15,939 bases of DNA from Flavobacteriaceae bacterium UBA5534 (GCA_002426015.1 DINS01000034.1:1-15939); one strand, 5' to 3'; counted from the first letter of the stretch, positions 1 to 6,466 are shown. A program made the numbers and translations. The notes: generated from the sequence alone by a model not told the origin.

Positions 1-1052
1 CCATAAAGCATATCATTTTGTATTTTATCCTGCATCACATATACGGTCGTAATATCATAGCTTCTAAGCGTTGCAGGGATGCGGTGCATATTCAACAGTT
101 TTATGGTTGGCGCTTCTTCCATAAGCACAAAGGAACTCCTTTGGCTTCTAACACTCATTTGTTTGATAACCGTATGCATGATGGTTGCAATTATGGGGGC
201 ATATGCCGATTCGTATTTGGGATTGTTGACTATGCAAATGACTGCTGGATTTTCTGCACTGTTTATATTCAATGGCACTTCATCTTCAGACAAAACCATA
301 AACAGTTTTTGGGAGCCTATTTTCTTAAAGGCATTGGCCAAGGTACTCTTCACTCCTGCCGTTTGCTTTTCGGATTCGATGCCATTGATAAAAGCACTGG
401 ACATACTTTTGGAAGTTAAGTTAGAACTAAGAAACGCCACAAGTTTTTTTGTATCCATGCTTTGAAATATGGCAATAAGGTGTGGCAAAGTACAAAACTT
501 GGGGTAGTCGGTTTTGAGTTTCCAAATAAGACCCGCCAACAAGCCTTCCACAGCATCGTTAAAAAAGCGTGTGGTGGCGTTCATAGATTCACCCTGTTCT
601 AATAGATTTTCAATGAGTACCCTTGACAGCTCATTGACGCTTTCTTCATTGGGTAGGTATCGCGGTGCTATGGGATTGACCTTGTAATATATGGTATCAA
701 ACGAAATGGCATAGAACTTTATTTCTGTGTTTTTTCTGAATAAGGGATACGCGATTTCAGTGAGTTCAAAATCCTTATAATCGTGGATGATGCCACAAAA
801 TTGCTGTTTGCTAAAATGCTGTAATAGGTTATAGACCACAGATTCGGTTTTGCCACTACCGGCAGATCCAATAATGGATACCCCACGTTTAACATTATCT
901 ATTTTTAATCTACCAGACTTCAATTTAAAATAAACTCGATATTTTTTATGGATTGTTTGATGGTCTTTATCCAACAATACATACAGTAGCAACCCTATTA
1001 GGAGCATTGCCAAAAAGATGTACATGTACATATGTTGAATCATCATTATCAT
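1..1052 (-). CDS. VirD4/TraG-family type IV coupling protein, C-terminus cut by window edge
   Basis: About 350 residues are visible, reading left off the window edge with no stop. Residues 11-27 form a membrane anchor (IFLAMLLIGLLLYVLL). A Walker A motif, GSAGSGKTE, lies at 62-70, and a Walker B-like strand, SSFVLMEEAP, at 306-315, with two acidic residues after the hydrophobic run. This layout (N-terminal anchor, P-loop, distant Walker B) is that of the coupling ATPases that bring relaxase-bound DNA to a conjugation channel. The start is set at the ATG that overlaps the relaxase stop (ATGA, 4-bp overlap), which suggests translational coupling; two further in-frame ATGs follow within four codons. 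The position directly after BfmA-like and relaxase genes fits a mobilization operon of the MobA-MobB-MobC kind. The family is confident; the exact subfamily is not. Confidence 0.88.
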   Translation of the reverse strand, partial: MIMMIQHMYMYIFLAMLLIGLLLYVLLDKDHQTIHKKYRVYFKLKSGRLKIDNVKRGVSIIGSAGSGKTESVVYNLLQHFSKQQFCGIIHDYKDFELTEIAYPLFRKNTEIKFYAISFDTIYYKVNPIAPRYLPNEESVNELSRVLIENLLEQGESMNATTRFFNDAVEGLLAGLIWKLKTDYPKFCTLPHLIAIFQSMDTKKLVAFLSSNLTSKSMSSAFINGIESEKQTAGVKSTLANAFKKIGSQKLFMVLSEDEVPLNINSAENPAVICIVNNPKYESAYAPIIATIMHTVIKQMSVRSQRSSFVLMEEAPTIKLLNMHRIPATLRSYDITTVYVMQDKIQNDMLY

Positions 1053-2083
1053 ATCCCTATCGAACCCGATTCGATGGCTTTGCCCATGCCACGTTTTAGT
1101 TGTTTTATAGCTTTCATTACGAGTTGAACTTTATTGGTTGGAATGTTCATAAGGGGTGTACTGAGTCCAGCCTTACCAAGCATTTTAAAAGCAATCGCCT
1201 TTTCATTCGCTGGCAACCCCATAATACTCATATAATACTGCTGTGGCTGTTTTACAAAGGTTTTTCTCGCTTGATAAGTTTCTACATAGTTGCGTTTATA
1301 ATCGAATAATTTGTCAAAGGTGGTTTCCGCATTTTTATAAAAGGCATCCCTATCAAACCCTCGTTTTACGGTTTTGCCATTCAGCTCCACCTCCGATGCT
1401 TTGTATTTACTCCCTGGTGATAGACTATAGCGATTGGATTGGTCCTTTCTACTGACGATGATGTGGATGTGGGATTGTGAACCTTCCTTTGCCATGCCTT
1501 GAACAATCAACTGTCCATTGATTTTATGGGGTGCTTCTTTTTCCAATTGCTTGATTTGTTGTTGCTTTTCTGTAATGTCCCCTGTATGCCTACCACTTTT
1601 TATTTGTTGTATCTCATTTTTCAAGGCCACTATTTTTTTATGGTATGGGGCGTTTTCCTGAATGGCTTTGTCGGTTCCTTTATACGTACGTTCATGCTCA
1701 ATCTTGGCATAATATTTTATATCATCCACAGTGACTGGTCTGCCATTGATCTCGCGGTTAAAGGAAGCTGCATAGCTTTTCATGACCTCCCGGGTATATT
1801 CTTTTAAGGCTTCGGAATGGTTTTGGAGTTTCTTCAATTCATACTGGCTTGGATTGAGGGTAATGGAATAAAATTTGGGCTCATTCTTTTTGAGTTTGGA
1901 GGTATTGCCATCTATATCATGGATGACCTGTTTGCTGGAAATAGCATCTCCATATTGGTTAAAAAAAGGTTCGATGTCCTCCACGGATTTGTCCTCGTTT
2001 TCCTTTTCCAGGTAGGCCACGAAATCGGCTACGGATTCTGCGTAGCTATCGCCCAGTTTTTGTGGTGTTATGGTAATGTACAT
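1049..2083 (-). CDS. MOB relaxase, DUF5712 / MobB-like
   Basis: A 344-residue protein that should nick DNA at oriT and stay covalently bound to the transferred strand. The visible signature is an HxH pair, SHIHIIVSRKD, at 204-214, which fits the metal-binding HUH motif of relaxases. An upstream histidine in KIEHERTY (H130) could be the third ligand. Tyrosines near the N-terminus (MYITIT, Y2; DSY, Y14) are candidates for the nicking residue. An FYSITLNPS segment at 71-79 is the conserved core strand of this Bacteroidota family, and residues about 148-186 are probably coiled coil. The gene starts 2 bp after the BfmA-like stop and overlaps the coupling-protein start, so the three are one operon. 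I recall this as the DUF5712 family; the motif assignment is by eye. Confidence 0.85.
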   Translation of the reverse strand: MYITITPQKLGDSYAESVADFVAYLEKENEDKSVEDIEPFFNQYGDAISSKQVIHDIDGNTSKLKKNEPKFYSITLNPSQYELKKLQNHSEALKEYTREVMKSYAASFNREINGRPVTVDDIKYYAKIEHERTYKGTDKAIQENAPYHKKIVALKNEIQQIKSGRHTGDITEKQQQIKQLEKEAPHKINGQLIVQGMAKEGSQSHIHIIVSRKDQSNRYSLSPGSKYKASEVELNGKTVKRGFDRDAFYKNAETTFDKLFDYKRNYVETYQARKTFVKQPQQYYMSIMGLPANEKAIAFKMLGKAGLSTPLMNIPTNKVQLVMKAIKQLKRGMGKAIESGSIGI

Positions 2084-2085
2084 AA

Positions 2086-2634
2086 TCAGTCTAGTTTTTG
2101 CTTAAAGGTTTCGAGCGTATCCGTGGTGATGTTCCACCTATAATGCCCGATGCCAAAATTGTTCTTGACGTATTTTACTTTTTTGAGCAATTCCTTGGTT
2201 TCCCGTTTCATTTGATTGTGGGTCTCTTGAGACCTGTAATAGGCATTTTTGTAATAGGTCAGTTCTTCGTTTTCCGTTATCAGCGTAGGTGTTCCAAAAT
2301 CAAAAATAGTTTCAGATTCCTTTTCAATAGATGCGGTTTCTTCAAAAAGGGATTGCAAGATGGCTGTAGTGGGTTTGTGATGTATCTTTTCAATGTTTTT
2401 GATGATGGCAATCACTGCATTGGAACGTTTAATGATCTGACCTTTAAGGGCTGAAATAGTATCTCCTAAATCGTCTTCTGGTGATATGCCATTGGTTTCA
2501 AAAAAGTTTACCATGTGGTACAAGGTCATGGATTGTGATTTAGAAATTGCTCTGCAGTAATCCCTAAAACGTTTAACCACCGAAGTTTTGATCTTGATGG
2601 TTTCAAATTTCTCTTTTTCATACCCTTTGTCCAT
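2086..2634 (-). CDS. bfmA: BfmA/BtgA-family mobilization accessory protein
   Basis: A 182-residue protein resembling the BfmA/BtgA family of Bacteroidota mobilization proteins. BtgA of pBFTM10 is known to bind oriT and help the relaxase assemble there. The N-terminal part (ETIKIKTSVVKRFRDYCRAI, residues 11-30) looks like a ribbon-helix-helix DNA-binding fold: a short beta strand with alternating residues followed by a helix. The middle (about 60-85) is amphipathic helix and the C-terminal part is charged. It is the first gene of the operon with the relaxase and the coupling protein. The start codon overlaps a 14-bp repeat that recurs 42 bp upstream, so self-regulation through binding there is plausible (inference). 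Confidence 0.85.
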   Translation of the reverse strand: MDKGYEKEKFETIKIKTSVVKRFRDYCRAISKSQSMTLYHMVNFFETNGISPEDDLGDTISALKGQIIKRSNAVIAIIKNIEKIHHKPTTAILQSLFEETASIEKESETIFDFGTPTLITENEELTYYKNAYYRSQETHNQMKRETKELLKKVKYVKNNFGIGHYRWNITTDTLETFKQKLD

Positions 2635-2689
2635 TTTTTAGTAAAAAATTTGTGGTTTTTATTGGGCTGCGGCGGTTTTTTAGTAAAAA
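2634..2689. repeat. pair of 14-bp direct repeats upstream of bfmA
   Basis: TTTTTTAGTAAAAA occurs at 2634-2647 and, identically, at 2676-2689, 42 bp apart (about four helical turns). Each copy is itself close to palindromic (T-run, AGT, A-run). The first copy abuts the bfmA start codon. They could be binding sites for the ribbon-helix-helix protein BfmA, serving as an operator or as part of oriT; this is inference from position. Confidence 0.55.
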
Positions 2690-2705
2690 GACGTTATGAC
2701 GGTCT

Positions 2706-2738
2706 CAAATTAAAAACTTTCAATCCCGCTAATAGCAA
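2706..2738 (-). promoter_or_regulatory. weak promoter candidate for the mobilization operon
   Basis: On the minus strand a TTAATTTG box (2706-2713) differs by one base from the Bacteroidota -7 consensus TAnnTTTG. A TTG lies 22 bp upstream (2736-2738), within the usual -33 spacing. It overlaps the inverted repeats of the putative oriT. This is a weak match only. Confidence 0.25.
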
Positions 2739-2856
2739 GGGATTGCGCTAAACACTGTTTTCTGTAACGTCGCATCGCGCGTTACCCTCTTGCTATTCCT
2801 ATTTTGTCCCGCAGGGACCAAAATCCCCAAACAACTTAGTTTTAATAACCAAGTTG
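2721..2856. other. putative origin of transfer (oriT): cluster of inverted repeats
   Basis: Five inverted repeats are packed into 136 bp just upstream of the mobilization operon. CAATCCC 2721-2727 pairs with GGGATTG 2739-2745. AATAGCAAG 2731-2739 pairs with CTTGCTATT 2789-2797. GTAACG 2764-2769 pairs with CGTTAC 2780-2785. ATTTTGTCCC 2801-2810 pairs with GGGACCAAAAT 2814-2824 (one bulge). CAACTTAGTT 2832-2841 pairs with AACCAAGTTG 2847-2856 (G-U in minus-strand RNA). The first and second repeats share bases and so compete. Such a cluster directly before relaxase genes is the normal setting of an oriT. The nick site could not be identified. Confidence 0.55.
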
Positions 2857-3039
2857 CTTTTCTTTGATTTCCTGCTCATTTAAAGATATAGGAATGTCTT
2901 CTGACGCCCAAACGGGGTTTGCTTTCAAATGGTGGGGTTTGGTACTGAAAAAAATGGTTTCCTTAAAATATTGGAATTCGGACGTCAGATTTTCTAAAAT
3001 AGGCGGGTGAAAACAAAAAAAAATAAGACCCTTTGATAT
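2842..3039 (-). pseudogene. startless 65-codon ORF, possible gene remnant
   Basis: An open frame of 65 codons ends at a TAA at 2842-2844 and is bounded upstream by a TGA at 3040-3042. The last 55 residues look protein-like (HPPILENLTSEFQYF..., ...VWASEDIPISLNEQEIKEKQ, LGY end) with mixed, well-spaced residues. There is no ATG, and the upstream part runs through the T-tract and hairpin of a terminator, so normal translation is unlikely. It may be the 3' remnant of a gene whose front was lost, or a small gene using a rare start. A hairpin overlaps its stop codon. I do not recognise the product. Confidence 0.3.
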
Positions 3040-3054
3040 TCAAAAGGCCTTATT
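3015..3054 (-). terminator. intrinsic terminator after the small-protein gene
   Basis: A 14-bp stem (3022-3035 with 3041-3054, 5-nt loop) is followed on the minus strand by nine T residues. In minus-strand RNA every position pairs, with two G-U pairs, whereas plus-strand RNA would have two mismatches; this fixes the direction. It lies 29 bp after the stop of the 65-residue protein gene. Confidence 0.85.
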
Positions 3055-3082
3055 ACTATGTTCCTGTTTTAGTTAATCCCAA

Positions 3083-3280
3083 TCAAATGTTAAACACATA
3101 GGTGTAACTGTATAGGTTCTTAACGGCTTCTTCATGCAACAGCGCTTCAAAATCTAAATGGTGTTTTTCTGCGAAGCGTTTTAGGTCCTCTCCAAGTCTA
3201 TATGTCACTTCCTCTTTCGATTTTGCTAACAAACGCTCCTGAGTTTCTGAATCGAGATTATTGTAATTCAAATAAATCAT
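3083..3280 (-). CDS. small hypothetical protein, 65 residues
   Basis: I do not recognise this protein. From the first ATG it begins MIYLNYNNLD and is 65 residues long, charged and mostly helical in appearance (SETQERLLAKSKEEVTYRLG, then EDLKRFAEKHHLDFEALLHEEA), ending in an aromatic stretch, YSYTYVFNI. No signal peptide or metal motif is visible. A TTG start at 3301 would add seven residues and overlap the DUF6876 stop by 4 bp; I prefer the ATG at 3278-3280, 18 bp after that stop. It is the last gene before a strong terminator and probably shares a transcript with the DUF6876 gene. The length and helix content would fit a small DNA- or protein-binding partner, but no function can be assigned. 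Confidence 0.6.
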   Translation of the reverse strand: MIYLNYNNLDSETQERLLAKSKEEVTYRLGEDLKRFAEKHHLDFEALLHEEAVKNLYSYTYVFNI

Positions 3281-3297
3281 AATTGGATGTTTTAAAT

Positions 3298-3678
3298 TCA
3301 ATATTCGCTGGGTAGCATCAAGGTATTGTTTACAAAGAACAACCGTAAGGTGTCCAATGGAAAATCGGTCACGTTATAGCGGTGCGTTTCCAAAATAGTA
3401 TCGTTGCCATCACCATAGGTTATTATGGCTTCACAGCCTTGCTCCTCCTGTTCAGCTTTAGATAGGCGCTTAAAATCGATGGTTATAAAATAGCTTATGT
3501 CAGTTAGGCTCTTGGCGATCACAGAGGCATCGGTTACCAACCAAAAGCAGGCTGCTTTTTCCGCCAAATAGTGCACACCAGCCGTAAAACGTGTTTGGAT
3601 GAGTGCCAATTGATAAAATTGTTCACTCCCATGAAATTGTTGCAGGCTTTCCTGTAATGTTATATTTTTGTTGTTCAT
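3298..3678 (-). CDS. DUF6876 family protein
   Basis: A 126-residue soluble protein that I recall as DUF6876, a family of unknown function common on Bacteroidota plasmids and conjugative elements. The N-terminal half has the features I associate with it: an opening ...LQQFHGSEQFYQ (residues 10-21), then TAGVHYLAEKAACFWLVTDA (32-51), followed by an alternating hydrophobic strand (FITIDFKRL) and a C-terminal FPLDTLRLFFVNNTLMLPSEY. There is no signal peptide or membrane segment. The pattern suggests a compact alpha/beta fold. It lies between ssb and the small hypothetical gene. An intrinsic terminator ends only about 35 bp upstream of its ATG, so it either depends on read-through or has a promoter overlapping the terminator tail. 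Confidence 0.75.
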   Translation of the reverse strand: MNNKNITLQESLQQFHGSEQFYQLALIQTRFTAGVHYLAEKAACFWLVTDASVIAKSLTDISYFITIDFKRLSKAEQEEQGCEAIITYGDGNDTILETHRYNVTDFPLDTLRLFFVNNTLMLPSEY

Positions 3679-3713
3679 TGTTTTCTAATTTTAGTGTTAA
3701 TGATGAATCAAAT

Positions 3714-3750
3714 AAAAAGAGGGTACTATGTTAAAGGGAGTACCCTCTTT
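3714..3750 (-). terminator. intrinsic terminator downstream of ssb
   Basis: A perfect 12-bp stem (AAAGAGGGTACT 3716-3727 with AGTACCCTCTTT 3739-3750, 11-nt loop) is followed on the minus strand by a T-rich run (TTTTTATTTG, counted from within the stem). It lies 16 bp after the ssb stop. The stem base also gives an A/T tract on the other side, so it might act in both directions. Confidence 0.8.
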
Positions 3751-3766
3751 ATCTTCCATGGCCGGC

Positions 3767-4105
3767 CTATTGATTTCCTCCCAATAACAGGATTTCATTA
3801 GCTACCACTTCGGTCACGTAACGTTTCTCTCCGTCCTTGTCTTCGTAACTTCTTGAAGTCAGTTTGCCCTCAATGGCGATTTCCTTGCCCTTGCTTACAT
3901 ACTTGTCGATAATGTCTGCAGTTTTGCCCCATGCTACGATCTGGTGCCAATCGGTATTGGACTGTTTTTCGCCCTTGGCATTTTTGTAGGTCTCATTGGT
4001 TGCCAATGAAAATCGAACCAGGTTCTTTCCATTCTCCAAATTGGTCATAATGGGGTCTGCCCCTACATGCCCAATCAACTGTACTTTGTTTCTTAATGTA
4101 CTCAT
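3767..4105 (-). CDS. ssb: single-stranded DNA-binding protein, short form
   Basis: A 112-residue SSB with a single OB-fold. It starts MSTLRNKVQLIGHVGADPI and carries the family's core NTDWHQIVAWGKTADI (residues 49-64), VSKGKEIAIEGKL and the YVTEVVANEILLL strand. SSB coats single-stranded DNA during replication, repair or conjugative entry. The start is at 4105 because SSB proteins begin at this STLRNKVQLIG strand; the in-frame ATG at 4150 would add 15 residues of unrelated sequence. Chromosomal SSBs usually run to 150 residues or more and end in an acidic tip (DDDIPF-like) that recruits partners. This one stops at LLLGGNQ with no linker or tip, as is common for SSBs of mobile elements. It is followed by its own terminator. 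Confidence 0.93.
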   Translation of the reverse strand: MSTLRNKVQLIGHVGADPIMTNLENGKNLVRFSLATNETYKNAKGEKQSNTDWHQIVAWGKTADIIDKYVSKGKEIAIEGKLTSRSYEDKDGEKRYVTEVVANEILLLGGNQ

Positions 4106-4639
4106 GATGTTAAAATTTAAATGGTTTATATTTCCCCGATGGGATGGCAAACGGATGCCATTTTAAGGGGCGTTTTGTTCAATTTCTCTCGTGAAACGAA
4201 CCAATGGATGGCGTGGGTTTTGTCAAGGCTTTTAAAACAAAATCAGGAGGGTCCGCGACGTAGCAAAACCCTTGGGTTTTCAAGGAAGTGGATACATTAT
4301 TTTTTTTTAAAACTTGTACAGGCTTGACAAGTTCCACTGGGGCATTAGCAATCCTTTAAAACCTGTTTGTGGTGGGGTGTACGGGTTGTTAAGCAACAAA
4401 AGCAAATAAGGTTTTATTAGGAGTGCTTATGTCCCGCCTGTTTTTCGATGCCCCGAAAAACAACCAAGGGCGCCATCCATTATAAAACCCCTTAAAATGT
4501 TTGAGAGCGACTCCATATTTTTAGGCAGAATCCAGCAAAGTTCCGAGAAGACTTTGCCGATACTGTCGTTAATAAAATATGGGGTTGTGATTTCTGAAAA
4601 CGACGGGCTGATGTGTGTTCTGCGCAGGCGGACTCCTTT

Positions 4640-4715
4640 CCGAAATTTTAGACCCGGAACGGCGTGTTCCCGCCTTATGCGGCGGGAGGAACAGAGTGTT
4701 GGTCTAAAATTTCGG
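4640..4715. repeat. 76-bp nested stem-loop with perfect 15-bp arms
   Basis: CCGAAATTTTAGACC at 4640-4654 is the exact reverse complement of 4701-4715. Inside it sits a second perfect stem, TCCCGCC 4668-4674 / GGCGGGA 4681-4687, with a 6-nt loop. GTTCC at 4666-4670 can pair either with GGAAC at 4656-4660 or with GGAAC at 4688-4692. Beyond the outer arms, GGAC 4630-4633 / GTCC 4722-4725 extends the pairing after a symmetric 6x6 internal loop. The role is unknown; position near ssb suggests a single-strand origin or a structured transcript. Confidence 0.7.
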
Positions 4716-4819
4716 GATGGTGTCCAAGATTTTTAATGAAGCGCTTTTCCCGGAATGGAGCCCTTCGCGGCATATAGGGGAATGTGCTGCAATGGTTTAG
4801 TAGTTCGTTACCAATTGTA

Positions 4820-4847
4820 AAATACTCCAGTTTATGAGGTACTGGAG
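4820..4847 (-). terminator. probable terminator after the DUF932 gene
   Basis: CTCCAGT 4825-4831 and ACTGGAG 4841-4847 form a perfect 7-bp stem with a 9-nt loop. On the minus strand it is followed by a short, interrupted T-run (ATTTTAC). It lies 25 bp downstream of the DUF932 stop. The T-run is weak, so confidence is moderate. Confidence 0.5.
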
Positions 4848-4872
4848 CAACCTTTTACTAAGTCGGACCTTT

Positions 4873-5709
4873 TCACGTCATCGCAAATACGGTATCGAAC
4901 AGTTGCCTGTCCAATTTCTCCTGTTGGTAAAAACTTTTTTTAAGAGTATTATGAAGTACCGAATTAAAGGCGTTGTATCCCAACCAGAGATTCGGGACTT
5001 CATTTAAAAGTATGGCTTCGTTTGAAAGTATATCTATCACCTCACGAGATCTCTTGGAAGGATTATCATTCTTATCGCTACATTCATATCGAAATAGTTT
5101 GGTCTCTTCCAAAATGGCCTTAACAAATGCTTCGGTATCCATGATCTCGACGCTTTTCATTTTATCGAACTTGTTCATTATGCTGTAAAACTCGTTATCC
5201 AAAAACCTATCGAACAATTGGTTTAGCTTAGGCATGATAAGATCGGTACTATTTTTGGTATGCCGTATTGAAAACTCTATTTTAGTTTCAGACACATGTA
5301 ATCCATTAGAGCATACCTTTCTATAGAATCCAAAATGCCCTGACGTTTTTTCACTGCCGTCATAGGAGTTTTTAAAGCGTAGCATGGGTAGGATTAGATC
5401 TTCTGAATGTTTCAATGAAAACTGGTTGCCGTCAGCTATAATGAAATCCATGATGAAGGCACGGTCCATTCTATTAACGCTCCTTTTCATGAAGTTCAGC
5501 TTGGCATCTATAAGCATCTGTTCTGCATTTTTGAAAAACAGTTCATTCGGAATGTGCCCATAGCTCTTGGACACAATGTTCACAATTTTGTCATTGGAAA
5601 GGATAGCATGTTCCAATCCTCTTCGAGGCTGAATTCCTGTTAAGTCTTTTAAAGATGCCATTTGGGTAGCCACGAAAATGTCATCTTGCTGTAAATTTTC
5701 TAAATACAT
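4873..5709 (-). CDS. DUF932 domain-containing protein
   Basis: A 278-residue protein that I assign to DUF932, a phage- and plasmid-associated family of unknown biochemical function. Family features by eye are the central SGHFGFYRKVCSNGLHVSET segment (GFYRKVCSNGLHV is the typical F-R-x-VCSNGL core) and the preceding LKHSEDLILPMLRFKNSYDGSE, which resembles the conserved "R..NSYDGS" strand. There is no signal peptide or membrane segment, so it is cytoplasmic. The start is at 5709 (MYLENLQQDDIF), since the in-frame ATG at 5733 adds eight residues inside an AT-rich leader. A 16-bp perfect palindrome lies about 48 bp upstream of this start and may be an operator. The neighbours are ssb and mobilization genes, a setting in which DUF932 proteins are often found; a role in plasmid/ICE maintenance or anti-defence would be speculation. 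Confidence 0.8.
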   Translation of the reverse strand: MYLENLQQDDIFVATQMASLKDLTGIQPRRGLEHAILSNDKIVNIVSKSYGHIPNELFFKNAEQMLIDAKLNFMKRSVNRMDRAFIMDFIIADGNQFSLKHSEDLILPMLRFKNSYDGSEKTSGHFGFYRKVCSNGLHVSETKIEFSIRHTKNSTDLIMPKLNQLFDRFLDNEFYSIMNKFDKMKSVEIMDTEAFVKAILEETKLFRYECSDKNDNPSKRSREVIDILSNEAILLNEVPNLWLGYNAFNSVLHNTLKKSFYQQEKLDRQLFDTVFAMT

Positions 5710-5734
5710 GATGGAAATTTTTAAGTTAAACAAT

Positions 5735-5790
5735 ATTTGAGATCAACTTAAACGAAAGACAAAATTTTGTCTCAAATTTTCAAGTGAAAA
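5735..5790 (-). promoter_or_regulatory. overlapping palindromes upstream of the DUF932 gene
   Basis: AGACAAAATTTTGTCT at 5757-5772 is a perfect 16-bp palindrome. ATTTGAGA 5735-5742 and TCTCAAAT 5770-5777 form an 8-bp inverted repeat around it, and TTTTCA-AG-TGAAAA follows at 5777-5790. They lie 26-81 bp upstream of the ATG at 5709, where an operator would be expected. No perfect -7 box was found here. Confidence 0.45.
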
Positions 5791-6466
5791 ATTGGGGGAA
5801 ACCTTCAGGGGGTCCCGATTTTTAATGCGGACAAATTTGAAAGCAAATATTTTGCGAGTTTAATTTTCGGGGATATTGTGTGAATAGTATTCTAATTTTC
5901 TTTTTTATTTTCAACCATGGGAGTTATTGTATTTTTAGAAATATGTGATAAGTGGCTAAGGGATTATTTTAATAAGGCGTCTAAATTAAATGTTGACTCG
6001 TTTATAGAATTGCTACAAATAGACGTGACCCTATAATTCAAAAGTATAATGAAAAGAGTGTAATGGCTTGTTGGAATGAGAATATAAAAAACGAATAGCT
6101 AAATTTTAACTTTGTATCTTATGCCTTTTTCAACCAAAGCCCGTTTTCCAAAATGGAGACTTTTTGAATTAAGAAGTTATTGGCTAAACTTTAAAAAAAG
6201 AAAATTCACTAATTGTATTAAAACATCTATGAATAAAGAAATTTAAATTCTTTACTCATTGAATTAGGTTTCAGGTTAAAACACCTTTCCAAAGTATTTT
6301 ACTCTATATTAGAAATAGCAAATTATTTAAATTGAATCTTATTATACTTTTTGAGTCTAATTTTTTTCCAATTTTCTAACATTATAGTATCAATCTAATT
6401 AGAACTCTGTTTATTAGAGCTCTGTTTAATTCTTCCTTTTTATTATGGTAAACATACTGTGTTAAA

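Larger units (their letters stand above)
4106..4872. other. 767-bp noncoding region rich in inverted repeats
   Basis: No convincing gene was seen on either strand between the DUF932 gene and ssb. ORFs of 68 and 79 codons on the plus strand have no recognisable domains and cross the stem-loops. The region instead holds many inverted repeats: ATGGCA 4144-4149 / TGCCAT 4156-4161; AAAACCC-TT-GGGTTTT 4265-4280; AACTTGT 4311-4317 / ACAAGTT 4327-4333; TGTTTTTCG 4439-4447 / CGAAAAACA 4454-4462; an 11-bp pair AATGGATGGCG (about 4203-4213) / CGCCATCCATT (about 4470-4480); and the large stem-loop at 4640-4715. It may be a replication or transfer origin, a structured RNA gene, or the leader of ssb. Confidence 0.5.

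Noticed and set aside
18..465. Two overlapping plus-strand ORFs of 133 and 128 codons
   Set aside because: They lie antisense to the coupling protein, whose minus-strand frame carries clear Walker motifs; neither plus-strand product resembles a known domain.
1100..2454. Several plus-strand ORFs of 69-118 codons
   Set aside because: All are antisense to the relaxase and bfmA genes and look like shadows with hydrophobic, low-information sequence.
2866..2878. TTTCCTGC resembling the RP4-type nick core ATCCTGC
   Set aside because: One mismatch in a short motif, outside the inverted-repeat cluster and inside a protein-like ORF; too weak to call a nick site.
4497..4736. 79-codon plus-strand ORF across the large stem-loop
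   Set aside because: It spans both arms of the perfect inverted repeat, has no recognisable domain and no start signal; the base pairing explains the segment better.
5917..6246. Plus-strand ORFs of 39 (5917-6036) and 41 (6121-6246) codons
   Set aside because: No promoter box, domain or convincing residue pattern; such lengths are expected by chance in AT-rich DNA, though decayed genes cannot be excluded.
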